Positions 1 through 6,693 of a stretch of 35,740 nt of DNA are shown here, one piece after another. The position numbers were made by a program, and so were the translations under genes. The stretch comes from a virus: the IMG/VR virus record IMGVR_UViG_3300007735_000668, positions 1 through 35,740 of that record. One strand, given 5' to 3'. The notes under the pieces are model-generated. The model had not been told where the DNA came from, made no database searches, and was given only the letters and a program-made list of their open reading frames with translations. How positions within the stretch are numbered: position 1 is the first letter of the stretch; every line of letters begins with the position of its first letter.

Positions 1-127
1 GAAAGTTACACTGTAAGACATACCAGAATATGAGCCGCTCGAAGGCTGCGTTATGCGCGTAGATTGGCCCGGTGTGAGCGCGCACGGATTCCGGAAAAGG
101 ATCAGTGGGCCGCCACGTAACAACCTC
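1..127. repeat. Left copy of 127-bp terminal overlap (contig circularisation)
   Basis: Bases 1-127 are identical to bases 35614-35740. The DNA polymerase reading frame continues without interruption across the join. The length of 127 equals a widely used maximal assembly k-mer, so this is most likely a closure overlap of a circular assembly. The non-redundant unit is 35,613 bp. A true short direct terminal repeat is the alternative but is less likely in the middle of a polymerase gene. Confidence 0.9.
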
Positions 128-256
128 ATCGTCGTCAAACGCGTAGGACATGCAAAGTACGTCGGTGCTTCCGTCTTGAGCATAGGAATAGACCCCTTTT
201 GTTTTAAGATCGCAACGGCTTCTAGTCTCAAAATCACACCAAAGAATATTAGGCAT
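1..256 (-). CDS. Family A DNA polymerase, N-terminal exonuclease part (continues at 35613)
   Basis: This is the 5' part of the DNA polymerase gene whose remainder lies at 33923-35740. The ATG at 256 begins a protein reading MPNILWCDFETRS, in which D8 and E10 form the DxE motif I of a 3'-5' proofreading exonuclease. Joined through the circular junction, the gene encodes 648 residues. The start overlaps the stop of the upstream HNH gene by 8 bp (249-256), and no separate strong ribosome binding site is seen, so translation is probably coupled. It is truncated here only because the circle was opened inside the gene. Bases 1-127 of this piece are the same DNA as the last 127 bases of the window. 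Confidence 0.9.
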   Translation of the reverse strand, partial: MPNILWCDFETRSRCDLKTKGVYSYAQDGSTDVLCMSYAFDDDEVVTWRPTDPFPESVRAHTGPIYAHNAAFERLIFWYVLQCNF

Positions 257-758
257 ACATATACCCGTCGCGATACCGCGCAGCAGTATGCCGCCCGACG
301 TTGAATTTTGTAGCTACGTCTTTAAGTAACATGCCTTTGCGCAGGTCAGCCTGTAACTCAAGCATCTGCTCTTTGGTTAATTTAGCTTTTTCACCTAAGC
401 GACGACGATCCGCGCGGTTTTCCTGTACGGTGCCCCAAGCTAAATTATCGAGGCTATTGTTTGTCGGGTCGCCGTCTAAATGACGACACTCCATACGCGT
501 GCGGGCGTCTTGTACACCTACGAACGCGGACAATACGAGACGGTGAACATAGTGTGTTTTTCTATCCAAGTGCACTGTCAGATGACCGCTACGCAATTTA
601 CTTTGCGACAGCACCTTGCGCGCGCTACGAACGCGACCTTGATCACTAACTTCATACCGAGTCTCGTAACCTAGCACTGGCTTCCAAGTCTCTTTCATAC
701 GCGTGGTTTTCATAGTTATAGGTGGGGTACTCGCTGCGTCCGTCAGTATCGCCGCCAT
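249..758 (-). CDS. HNH endonuclease with NUMOD4 domain and C-terminal helix-turn-helix
   Basis: This is probably a free-standing homing endonuclease. From the ATG at 758 it is 169 residues. A NUMOD4-like segment (KETWKPVLGYETRYEVSDQG) comes first, then an HNH core reading CRHLDGDPTNNSLDNLAWGT, as in NUMOD4-HNH proteins. The C-terminal 45 residues (LTKEQMLELQADLRKG, later VATKFNVGRHTAARY) look like a helix-turn-helix for DNA binding. I chose 758 because AGGA sits two bases before it. ATGs at 713 and 698 lie closer to the domain, and a TTG at 803 is also possible. The gene sits between a putative DNA-binding protein and DNA polymerase, a usual place for phage homing endonucleases, and its stop overlaps the polymerase start by 8 bp. 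The domain call is firm; the start is uncertain. Confidence 0.85.
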   Translation of the reverse strand: MAAILTDAASTPPITMKTTRMKETWKPVLGYETRYEVSDQGRVRSARKVLSQSKLRSGHLTVHLDRKTHYVHRLVLSAFVGVQDARTRMECRHLDGDPTNNSLDNLAWGTVQENRADRRRLGEKAKLTKEQMLELQADLRKGMLLKDVATKFNVGRHTAARYRDGYMYA

Positions 759-852
759 TTTCCTGAGTGTGCGACGAGAAAGTGTGGGGTTTTTGACCCT
801 CAATGCTCCATGTCCCCACTACCGCGACAGCATCCGCTTTCCCCCGTGTTAC

Positions 853-1494
853 TTAGCCGCGACGACGACGTGCTGGCGCCGCTTCAGCCGGTGCTTCGGC
901 CTCTGCTGCTGGCACGTCGCTTTCGCCGTCCATAGATACCCACTCGACAATCTCAAAGACCGGCGTGTAGATGCGACCGTACGACTTGTGCTGATAGTGC
1001 TCTTTCTTCAAGCGCACGACCGGCACCGGCTTGCTCTGATCCTTTTCGACCTGCTGAGCAATCGCAACGGCTAACTGCTGTACCGCACGCTTACCGCCAA
1101 CGGATGTCACGGTGTAACGTGCTTCCATGTCCTTGTCAGCGCCAGAAAGGCACTTCAACGACATACCGACCTGCGGCTCCCAACCCTTCTTGGCGTTCGG
1201 TGGCGCTGCTTCCATCTCTGGTAGCGGCTCGGTGACAGATACCATCTTCTCACCTAGCACTTCACCTTCACCCCAAGCAATGAAACCATGCAGGAACGAG
1301 AACGGATTGACCGCCCACGTTGCATCGTCCTCGACTTCGGTTTGGTCAGCACCGAACACCCAGTGACCGGTCTTGTCCATTTTCAGGATGACCGTACCGG
1401 CTGGCCCGACTTCTGTCTCGAGCGCGCGCAGTGCAGTAGAAAGGGTTGAAACGGCAGGCAGGTTAGCGCCTTTGAAGGTTACGATATTGGACAT
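853..1494 (-). CDS. Putative replication-associated DNA-binding protein (213 aa)
   Basis: I do not recognise a named domain. The 213-residue protein has a mixed alpha/beta-looking body with several aromatic residues (GHWVFGADQ, FSFLHGFIAWGEGE) and an Ala/Pro/Glu-rich tail that ends in RRRRG. Its start is well supported by AAGGAG eight bases upstream. It lies directly downstream of the Cas4-like nuclease and upstream of HNH and DNA polymerase in one minus-strand operon. Proteins in this position in phage replication modules are often single-stranded-DNA-binding proteins, and that is my inference here from position and size alone. The basic C-terminus differs from the acidic tail of classical SSB. 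Confidence 0.75.
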   Translation of the reverse strand: MSNIVTFKGANLPAVSTLSTALRALETEVGPAGTVILKMDKTGHWVFGADQTEVEDDATWAVNPFSFLHGFIAWGEGEVLGEKMVSVTEPLPEMEAAPPNAKKGWEPQVGMSLKCLSGADKDMEARYTVTSVGGKRAVQQLAVAIAQQVEKDQSKPVPVVRLKKEHYQHKSYGRIYTPVFEIVEWVSMDGESDVPAAEAEAPAEAAPARRRRG

Positions 1495-1505
1495 TACTGT
1501 ACTCC

Positions 1506-2627
1506 TTAGGAAAGTTTAGAAAGGGCTGCAGTCAACTGCTTCCCGATTTGCAACACCGCTGGCCTCGGATCAGACTCCGGTGCCAACGTACTACCCGACG
1601 ACACTGCAACTACCAGATCGGCGGGGAAGTCTAGTTTAGCCTTTTTCAAGACTTTTTCTAACTGCGCAGGCGACTTTATCTTCGTGTCGTACGCATCTTC
1701 AATACCTTTGGCGTCAACCCACGCCTCAATCGCTTCTTCCTTGACCCACTGACGACGCGCTTGTTTCGGCACCAGCTTGTACCCTGGCACCGGCTGACCT
1801 TGCTCGAGCATCGTCATCGCCAGCTCACGCAAGTCACTCAAGTAACTCTCAATCGCGGCAGCCTGCTGCAGCTGCTGACTGATCTGATCAGCTGGCAGGT
1901 TAACCAGCTGCACCTTCAGCGCACGCTCGACCGCGCCAGTCATCTGCGGGCAGATCGGCTTGGCAGCACACCAGCGGCAGTGGTCACCCGACTGCATCGG
2001 CGCGTTCGGCCAGCTCGAGAGACGCACGGCGTACAGCAGCTCTTGCTCGAACTCCTTGACACGCTCGAACGTCGTCACCCAGCGGCGGATCGCAGGCGGC
2101 TGCACGATGATGCACTCGATCTCGGTGGCACCTTCGAACACCCACTTGGCCGCTTCGGTACGCAGGGCAGCGGCTGCGTAGAAGAGCAGCTGCGGATTCT
2201 CTTCGGCGTCAACGACTACCCCGTCACCGAACTTCCAATCGATAACGAATGCACGGTTATCACGGCGGCCAAGTAGATCAGTGCTGCCGAACACGTCAGG
2301 CAGAAAATCGCCAAAATCAACGCGAGTTTCAACCATGTACTCCATTCGCTTTTCTGGATCAATTTCATCGAGGGCCGCGAGAGCGGGAATAATTTTCTCA
2401 TCGATTAGCTCCTGGGTAAGTACCTGATCTTTGTAGGTGGCGCCGATGCACTGCTCCGGCTTCTTGTCGAACTCAAGCAACTCGGCGATGACGTTGTGCA
2501 GCAGCGTGCCACGGTCGGCGTGTTCGGAAGATGGCTTGGGCGGCATCTTGGCGCACAGGTTGACTGACGCTGGGCAGTTGATGACGCGCTTGGCGGTGCT
2601 ACCGCCGACAATATTGGAGTGATTCAT
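1506..2627 (-). CDS. Cas4-like PD-(D/E)XK nuclease (DUF2800-type)
   Basis: This is a 373-residue nuclease of the PD-(D/E)XK superfamily, likely acting in phage recombination or DNA end processing. Visible active-site residues are H44 (RGTLLHNVI), D117 (FGSTDLL) and D130-x-K132 (FVIDWKFG), followed by PQLLFYAAA as the QhxxY-like motif. Four cysteines placed as in the iron-sulfur clasp of Cas4 and AddB nucleases are C18 (NCPAS), C217 and C220 (CRWC) and C226 (ICPQM). This pattern matches the DUF2800 phage family. The ATG at 2627 overlaps the upstream gene's stop by 4 bp (ATGA), indicating translational coupling. It is the second gene of the operon driven from the divergent promoter region. The exact substrate is not shown by sequence. 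Confidence 0.88.
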   Translation of the reverse strand: MNHSNIVGGSTAKRVINCPASVNLCAKMPPKPSSEHADRGTLLHNVIAELLEFDKKPEQCIGATYKDQVLTQELIDEKIIPALAALDEIDPEKRMEYMVETRVDFGDFLPDVFGSTDLLGRRDNRAFVIDWKFGDGVVVDAEENPQLLFYAAAALRTEAAKWVFEGATEIECIIVQPPAIRRWVTTFERVKEFEQELLYAVRLSSWPNAPMQSGDHCRWCAAKPICPQMTGAVERALKVQLVNLPADQISQQLQQAAAIESYLSDLRELAMTMLEQGQPVPGYKLVPKQARRQWVKEEAIEAWVDAKGIEDAYDTKIKSPAQLEKVLKKAKLDFPADLVVAVSSGSTLAPESDPRPAVLQIGKQLTAALSKLS

Positions 2628-2839
2628 ACAAAGTTTACCTTTCGCACTTGCATCATGGCATCGGCAAACTTATACGCTATCGATGCAGCGCACAGCGCAA
2701 AATCTTCATCAATTTCATTTGCCAAATCTAGCGTTTCTTCGTCGGCTATAACCGCCGGAAGTGCTTTCGCCGCAAAGTAATCGCGCAAGTCCATACCTTG
2801 ATGGCTTTTCTCGTCAAGAATATAAGGGAAGGCTTTCAT
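2624..2839 (-). CDS. Small conserved phage protein, first gene of replication operon (71 aa)
   Basis: The product is 71 residues beginning MKAFPYILDEKSHQGMDLRD. A central DYFAAKALPA segment and a C-terminal ASIAYKFADAMMQVRK helix resemble a small protein common in Proteobacterial phages and prophages, whose function I do not know. I chose the ATG at 2839 because AAAGGAG lies eight bases before it. An upstream in-frame start at 2899 would sit inside the promoter. It is the promoter-proximal gene of the minus-strand replication operon and overlaps the nuclease gene by four bases. Confidence 0.8.
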   Translation of the reverse strand: MKAFPYILDEKSHQGMDLRDYFAAKALPAVIADEETLDLANEIDEDFALCAASIAYKFADAMMQVRKVNFV

Positions 2840-2870
2840 AATGTACGCTCCTTTAGTGTTTTGAGCCTCG

Positions 2871-2899
2871 ACTGTACCCCCGCAAATAATTCTTGTCAA
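2871..2899 (-). promoter_or_regulatory. Sigma70-like promoter for the minus-strand replication operon
   Basis: On the minus strand a perfect TTGACA (2899-2894) is followed after 17 bases by TACAGT (2876-2871). It points at the 71-aa gene and the replication operon. Its -35 box shares bases 2894-2898 with the -35 of the opposite promoter, so the two could not be occupied fully independently. Confidence 0.75.
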
Positions 2900-2922
2900 A
2901 CACTTTTTTAGGGTGTTATATT
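2893..2922 (+). promoter_or_regulatory. Sigma70-like promoter with extended -10 for the plus-strand operon
   Basis: TTGTCA (2893-2898) is followed after 18 bases by TATATT (2917-2922), with TG at 2914-2915 giving an extended -10. The expected start point, about seven bases after the -10, falls on the ATG of the VRR-NUC gene at 2929, which has no Shine-Dalgarno site. The transcript may therefore be leaderless. Confidence 0.7.
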
Positions 2923-2928
2923 TCGGCC

Positions 2929-3201
2929 ATGCTTGAAAAAGAAATTGAGAACTATTTTGTGTGGGCCGTCGAGCGGGCTGGCGGCAAGACGTACAAGTTC
3001 AAGTCTCCCACACAACGCGGGGTTAGTGACCGCTTAGCGTGTATGCCTGATGGCACCACATGGTTTGTGGAGCTAAAGACGAAGGGTGGCCGACTGTCAC
3101 CGTTACAGAAACGATTTGCCGCTGATGTTACTGCGCTGCAGCAGAACTACGCGTGCCTATGGACGAGGGAGCAGATAGATGAGTGGGTTAAACAGAGATG
3201 A
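2929..3201 (+). CDS. VRR-NUC domain nuclease
   Basis: This 90-residue protein is a minimal VRR-NUC (PD-(D/E)XK fold) nuclease. D34 lies in RGVSDRLACMPDG, and E48-x-K50 lies in WFVELKTKGGRLSPLQ, the family signature. Such stand-alone proteins in phages often sit next to an SNF2-type helicase, as here (3393-4730), and are thought to cut branched DNA. The ATG at 2929 is chosen because the conserved domain begins immediately there. A TTG at 2893 would lie inside the -35 box. No ribosome binding site is visible and the predicted transcription start coincides with the start codon. It overlaps the next gene by 23 bp. Confidence 0.92.
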   Translation: MLEKEIENYFVWAVERAGGKTYKFKSPTQRGVSDRLACMPDGTTWFVELKTKGGRLSPLQKRFAADVTALQQNYACLWTREQIDEWVKQR

Positions 3202-3403
3202 GATTAATCGAATTATCTACGACAACGAGCTATTTCACGGCACTATGGCGTTGGGCGTGGTGATGGATGCTGACCACTTAGAACGCTTTGCCAACCTAGT
3301 CGCAGCAGCGGAGCGCGAGGCGTGTGCGAAGGTGGCGGAAGATGGACTGATAGGGCATACGATTGCCAAAGCTATCCGCGCTAGAGGCAACGATGCAACT
3401 TAG
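3179..3403 (+). CDS. Small conserved phage protein with LVAAAEREACAKV motif (74 aa)
   Basis: The protein has 74 residues. It contains the segment LERFANLVAAAEREACAKVA, which recurs at the C-terminus of many small phage proteins of unknown function. It is predicted to be mostly helical and soluble, without membrane segments. The ATG at 3179 has GGAG eight bases upstream, inside the end of the VRR-NUC gene. Its end overlaps the helicase start by 11 bp, so expression is tied to both neighbours. No function is assigned. Confidence 0.8.
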   Translation: MSGLNRDEINRIIYDNELFHGTMALGVVMDADHLERFANLVAAAEREACAKVAEDGLIGHTIAKAIRARGNDAT

Positions 3404-4730
3404 ACCCTACCAGGACGAAGCGGCTGACTTCCTGTACGAGCGTGACCGCGCGATGATCTTGGCGCCCGTGGGCGCAGGTAAGACCGCGATCACGTTGACG
3501 GCTATGCGCGACATGCTTCTTGATGGCCACGCTCGCCGCTTTTTGGTGCTGGCGCCAAAGCGCGTTTGCACCGACGTCTGGCCGGTAGAGCAGCCGAAGT
3601 GGGCGCATCAGTTGACGCTTGCTGTGGCAATCGGAACACCAAGAGAACGTAACGAAGCGTTGGACAGCGGCGACCTGATAGTGGTCACTAACTACGACAA
3701 CATCCAGTGGCTGGCTGAGCAAGACCTGTCGTCGTTCGACGCGGTGGTGTTTGATGAGCTGACCAAGCTGAAGAACCCCTCCGGCGCGCGGTTCAAGGCG
3801 CTGCACAAGATCATCGACCAGTTCAAAATCCGTTGGGGTCTGACCGGATCGTTCACCAGCAACGGGCTCGAGGACGTCTTCGGGCAGTGCAAAATCGTCG
3901 ATGAGAAGCTCTTAGGGCGCGCCAAGGGTGCCTTCCTGCAGCAGTACTTCGTCTGTATGAACCGCGACTTCGGCGAGTGGATGCCGCGCCCCGGCGCCTT
4001 GCTGCAGATCATGGAGAAGATCAAGCCAGCGACGTACGTGCTGGAGCCAGGCGAGTACCGCGACAAGCTGCCGCCCTGCCACGTCGTTGAGCTGCGTTGC
4101 CAGCTAGATGACCGAGGCCCGTACGAAAAGATGAAGCGCGACTTTGCGGTACAGTTTCCGACTGCCGAGGTGCTGGCCGCCAACGCGGCGGCTGTTACGT
4201 CTAAGCTGCAGCAGATGGCCTCTGGCTTCGTGTACGACAGCCAGCGGGTGGCGACTGCTGTGCCTGGGCAGTTTGCGGCAACCAAGCAGTCGATCTGGTT
4301 TAGCAGCCACAAGTTTGAACGATTGGATGAGTTACTCGAGGAGAATCAACATGCCAATACGATCTTGGTTTACCAGTTTCAAGAGGAGCTGGCGGAAATT
4401 AAACGTCGCTATCCGAAAGCGCAGACGCTCGACGATGAGAAAGCAATTGAACGCTGGAACGCTGGACATATCGAACTGCTGGCCGTCCATCCAAAAAGCG
4501 CAGGACACGGGCTTAACTTACAGCACGGAGGATGCCTTATGGCTTTTATATCTCTACCGTGGAGCCTTGAGCTGTACGAGCAAACCATCGGACGTTTGCA
4601 TCGTTCCGGCCAATTGCGCGAGGTATGGGTGTATATCCTCGCCGCTGAAAACACGGTGGACGAAAAAATCTTCGCTGCCCTACATGACAAACGAGCCATC
4701 TCAGACATCGCAATGGAGGCCCTGAAATGA
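3393..4730 (+). CDS. SNF2-family (SF2) DNA helicase/translocase
   Basis: This 445-residue ATP-dependent SF2 enzyme is of the phage SNF2 type. Motif Q-like RPYQDEA is near the N-terminus, Walker A is APVGAGKT (residues 24-31, K30), and Walker B is VFDELTKL with D121-E122 (DELT rather than DEAH). Motif III-like LTGSFTSNGLEDVFGQ follows. Motif V is AGHGLNLQ, and motif VI is QTIGRLHRSGQ at about 397-407. It probably remodels or unwinds phage replication intermediates together with the adjacent VRR-NUC nuclease (inference from known pairing). The ATG at 3393 has GAGG at good spacing; an upstream start at 3363 lacks this. The gene overlaps its neighbours on both sides (11 bp and 4 bp). Confidence 0.95.
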   Translation: MQLRPYQDEAADFLYERDRAMILAPVGAGKTAITLTAMRDMLLDGHARRFLVLAPKRVCTDVWPVEQPKWAHQLTLAVAIGTPRERNEALDSGDLIVVTNYDNIQWLAEQDLSSFDAVVFDELTKLKNPSGARFKALHKIIDQFKIRWGLTGSFTSNGLEDVFGQCKIVDEKLLGRAKGAFLQQYFVCMNRDFGEWMPRPGALLQIMEKIKPATYVLEPGEYRDKLPPCHVVELRCQLDDRGPYEKMKRDFAVQFPTAEVLAANAAAVTSKLQQMASGFVYDSQRVATAVPGQFAATKQSIWFSSHKFERLDELLEENQHANTILVYQFQEELAEIKRRYPKAQTLDDEKAIERWNAGHIELLAVHPKSAGHGLNLQHGGCLMAFISLPWSLELYEQTIGRLHRSGQLREVWVYILAAENTVDEKIFAALHDKRAISDIAMEALK

Positions 4731-4924
4731 CATTAGCAGAACAACATGCCGCACGCTTACTAGACCGCGCGCGGGATGAGCACGACATCAGAGCGGCGGA
4801 GCTGTTGCGCCAGTTCGGGCGGGTGCACGCCGTGGCCACCGAAATGGCACGCGCCAAGACGCACGAACAACGCAACGCGGCGTACAACGAGATGATCGAT
4901 TTAATCAAAGGCAAAGCCGACTAG
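4727..4924 (+). CDS. Small helical phage protein (65 aa)
   Basis: The product is 65 residues, charged and almost certainly helical (LLDRARDEHDIRAAELLRQF, then EMARAKTHEQRNAAYNEMI). The start codon overlaps the helicase stop as ATGA, so it is translationally coupled. I do not recognise the family. Position directly after a helicase suggests an accessory role in the same process, but nothing in the sequence proves that. Confidence 0.75.
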   Translation: MTLAEQHAARLLDRARDEHDIRAAELLRQFGRVHAVATEMARAKTHEQRNAAYNEMIDLIKGKAD

Positions 4925-4933
4925 GAGACGACC

Positions 4934-5218
4934 ATGCCACTACTTACCGCTGCTGTACTCGCTGCTGCCGGGCACTCGGTTAGCGCCAACAACTACTTAA
5001 GCTACACCAACGACATCAGCGTGCAGACGGTGCTGACGCAAGACCGCCCTGACTGGTGCCGAGGGCGCAAGCTGATGTTTGACATCGACGGGTTGCAGCG
5101 TGCCTACTACGGCTGCTGGAACGACTCACAAGGGTTTGCGCACATTCTGATGGTCGACGGCAGCCAGCGCATCATGCCGATTACGCAATTTTCTAAACTG
5201 ACTGGAGACGGGAAATGA
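4934..5218 (+). CDS. Unknown protein with hydrophobic N-terminus (94 aa)
   Basis: This 94-residue protein opens with MPLLTAAVLAAAGHSVSANN, a short hydrophobic stretch with small residues that could be a weak signal sequence, although it lacks the usual N-terminal lysine or arginine. Two cysteines (DWCRGRK and YYGCWND) in the mature part could form a disulfide if exported. AGGAG lies seven bases before the ATG. It overlaps the next gene by ATGA. The family is unknown to me. Confidence 0.75.
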   Translation: MPLLTAAVLAAAGHSVSANNYLSYTNDISVQTVLTQDRPDWCRGRKLMFDIDGLQRAYYGCWNDSQGFAHILMVDGSQRIMPITQFSKLTGDGK

Positions 5219-5361
5219 CTGACTTTACCAAATATGAAACACAGCGCGAAATTTTGATCGACTACCTGCATGTGATGATCGCCCGCAGCGACTGGCATGG
5301 CGTCTCGGACGTGGCCAACGATCTGCGCGAACTGGAGGCCGAACAACGTGAGAAGAATTGA
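5215..5361 (+). CDS. Small conserved phage protein (48 aa)
   Basis: The reading frame from the ATG at 5215 gives 48 residues beginning MTDFTKYETQREILIDYLHV and containing SDWHGVSDVANDLRELEAE. Similar short proteins with a W-H-x-V-x-D-x-A-N-D-L core are frequent in Proteobacterial phages. It is predicted to be a helical hairpin. The start overlaps the previous stop by four bases (ATGA) and the end overlaps the next gene by 14 bp, which supports it as a real member of the operon despite its size. Function unknown. Confidence 0.75.
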   Translation: MTDFTKYETQREILIDYLHVMIARSDWHGVSDVANDLRELEAEQREKN

Positions 5362-5521
5362 CTACTGGAAGGCTAAGCTGCCTGCTGCACGCGCCGAAGA
5401 GCGGGCGCGGCAGCGCGAGCTAAACCAAATGGAGCGCGCATTCCAGCGTGCAGTTGACGAAGTGACACGGATTGAAACAAGGATAGAAAATGAAAAAGTT
5501 AAGCTGGCGCGCGTTAAATGA
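5348..5521 (+). CDS. Small coiled-coil protein (57 aa, GTG start)
   Basis: Starting at GTG 5348 the product has 57 residues and is almost entirely a charged helix (AARAEERARQRELNQMERAF then VDEVTRIETRIENEKVKL), with a heptad-like pattern suggesting a coiled coil. GGAGG lies about ten bases upstream. A longer frame from 5297 would overlap the previous gene by more than half and has no binding site. Function unknown; oligomerisation is the only thing the sequence suggests. Confidence 0.65.
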   Translation: MRRIDYWKAKLPAARAEERARQRELNQMERAFQRAVDEVTRIETRIENEKVKLARVK

Positions 5522-5684
5522 TCAGCTGCCCACGCTGACTGAGGAAGAGGTGTTTGCCATGTTGACTGCTGAGCTTTTGCATGAGAAGCGCAGCTCGATC
5601 CTGCAGCGGCTGCACCAGCGCTACTGCGCGCTGCGGGATGCCCGTGAGCGGGTCGAGGTGCTGAGCCAGGCGGTCAAACCATGA
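5490..5684 (+). CDS. Small conserved helical phage protein (64 aa)
   Basis: The product is 64 residues: MKKLSWRALNDQLPTLTEEE followed by VFAMLTAELLHEKRSSILQR and a basic, helical LHQRYCALRDARERVE segment. This arrangement (short basic lead, acidic turn, two helices with RLHQRY) is one I know from many Proteobacterial phage early regions, without an established function. AGGA stands six bases before the ATG. It overlaps its neighbours on both sides, by 32 bp and 4 bp. Confidence 0.8.
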   Translation: MKKLSWRALNDQLPTLTEEEVFAMLTAELLHEKRSSILQRLHQRYCALRDARERVEVLSQAVKP

Positions 5685-5926
5685 AATGTATGACCTGTAA
5701 TGAACGCACCTACGTTGTCAACGTCATCAAGATGGCCGGTGGCCTGCGACGCCAGCGCAAGTGCAAGTCGTGTGGGGCAGGCGCCTACAGCGCCGAGGTG
5801 TGGCTGAAAGCAACGGCCAATGGGGCCGAACCTGTTTATACTAAGGAAGAGGCAGCGTTAATAAAAAAGAAAGCAGTCAACGCGCGCCGTGCAAATGAAG
5901 ATAGGAGAAAGAAAGATGCTTCGTGA
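5681..5926 (+). CDS. NrdR-like zinc-ribbon protein (81 aa)
   Basis: This 81-residue protein carries a zinc ribbon: CMTC at residues 3-6 and CKSC in RRQRKCKSCGAGAYSAEV. The spacing and the basic run before the second pair resemble the N-terminal zinc finger of NrdR, the repressor of ribonucleotide reductase genes, but the ATP-cone domain is absent. A lysine- and arginine-rich tail (ALIKKKAVNARRANEDRRKK) could bind nucleic acid. The start overlaps the previous stop by ATGA. A DNA- or RNA-binding regulator is the simplest reading (inference). Confidence 0.75.
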   Translation: MKCMTCNERTYVVNVIKMAGGLRRQRKCKSCGAGAYSAEVWLKATANGAEPVYTKEEAALIKKKAVNARRANEDRRKKDAS

Positions 5927-6098
5927 TGGTTACTTTATCAAGGAAGAGCCTCCCAAGATCGGCGCGCATTACACGCCGCAGTTCTACCAGAAGCCTGCAA
6001 CGCCCGAAGAGCGCTTTGTGCAAGACGTGATGTTGGGTATCATGCCCTACAAGGAATCGTCGCTCACCAAGCTCTTGGGGAGGCTGCTACGGATATGA
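5916..6098 (+). CDS. Small unknown protein (60 aa)
   Basis: From the ATG at 5916 the product has 60 residues, beginning MLRDGYFIKEEPPKIGAHYT. It is proline-rich at the N-terminus with a helical, basic C-terminus (SSLTKLLGRLLRI). AGGAG is placed nine bases upstream. In-frame starts at 5889 and 5895 have no such site. It overlaps the zinc-ribbon gene by 11 bp and the next gene by ATGA. No recognised family. Confidence 0.7.
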   Translation: MLRDGYFIKEEPPKIGAHYTPQFYQKPATPEERFVQDVMLGIMPYKESSLTKLLGRLLRI

Positions 6099-6277
6099 AA
6101 GACCTTGTTGTGGTGTACTACGCGGCCATCGCGGTGGCCACGTTTACCTTTTTGGCTATCGGTTTGCCCGAGCCCAAGGGGCCGTCACCGTTGGAGTGCG
6201 CGACTAAGGATACTGTTATCTGGCAGACGACGCGTGTTCACGTCATCTGTCAGCAGCTGCGTCGCCGTCCTGTCTAA
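6095..6277 (+). CDS. Small single-pass membrane protein (60 aa)
   Basis: The 60-residue product begins MKDLVVVYYAAIAVATFTFL, giving one hydrophobic segment at about residues 4-24, then a polar tail with two cysteines (LECATKD and HVICQQL) and a basic end RRRPV. It may be an inner-membrane anchored protein with a periplasmic tail. It is the last gene of the operon, and its stop overlaps the stop of the convergent endolysin gene. Proximity to lysis genes is suggestive, but there is no lipobox or spanin signature. Function unknown. Confidence 0.7.
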   Translation: MKDLVVVYYAAIAVATFTFLAIGLPEPKGPSPLECATKDTVIWQTTRVHVICQQLRRRPV

Positions 6278-6693
6278 GCAATCTTGGCGCCTGTTTGCAG
6301 CTGCGCCAACGTCAACCCGCCGGTGTATTGGAAGTGCGCCATCTCTCGAAAGCGTTTCCAATCACCGGCCCATTCTAGTCCTGCTTCTTTACCTAGTCTG
6401 CCGACGGTCTGCCAGACGGGGTCTTTGGCATCCCATACGGGTTTGCCATTGCGGATTGGAACCACATCCACAGCACACCGGTAATTATGAAAAGACTGAC
6501 CAGCGCGTGCATTGGTGACGATCCTTCCTGGTGCGGTTCTGCCTTGTGCGTAGAGCGCTTCCTGACTGGCGTTGTCACGGTAGGTACTGGTGACCAGCAA
6601 GTCGATGCCCTGCGCCTTGGCGTTGCTTAGAAAACAACCGACCCGCTTCCGTACTTCGGGCAGCAGATCGTCCAGACTGCGGCTGTTGATCAT
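6274..6693 (-). CDS. Endolysin, peptidase M15 family (L-Ala-D-Glu or D-Ala-D-Ala peptidase)
   Basis: This 139-residue peptidoglycan peptidase has the M15 zinc-site pattern: SFHNYRCAVD gives H69 and D76, and REMAHFQY gives E117 and H120. The N-terminal part (LLVTSTYRDNASQEALYAQG) is also typical of VanY- and T5-endolysin-like enzymes. It would cut cross-linking peptides of the cell wall at the end of infection. There is no signal peptide, so it needs the holin encoded immediately upstream. The start overlaps the holin stop by ATGA. The usual G in SxHxxGxAxD is R72 here. It ends convergent with the plus-strand operon, with overlapping stop codons. Confidence 0.92.
   Translation of the reverse strand: MINSRSLDDLLPEVRKRVGCFLSNAKAQGIDLLVTSTYRDNASQEALYAQGRTAPGRIVTNARAGQSFHNYRCAVDVVPIRNGKPVWDAKDPVWQTVGRLGKEAGLEWAGDWKRFREMAHFQYTGGLTLAQLQTGAKIA

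Noticed and set aside
1761-2276. 171-aa plus-strand open frame
   Set aside because: It is antisense to the Cas4-like nuclease, which has clear active-site and cysteine motifs; the antisense product has no recognisable features.
4934-5218. Secreted lipoprotein
   Set aside because: The N-terminus is hydrophobic but lacks positive charges and a lipobox cysteine, so export is only a weak possibility.
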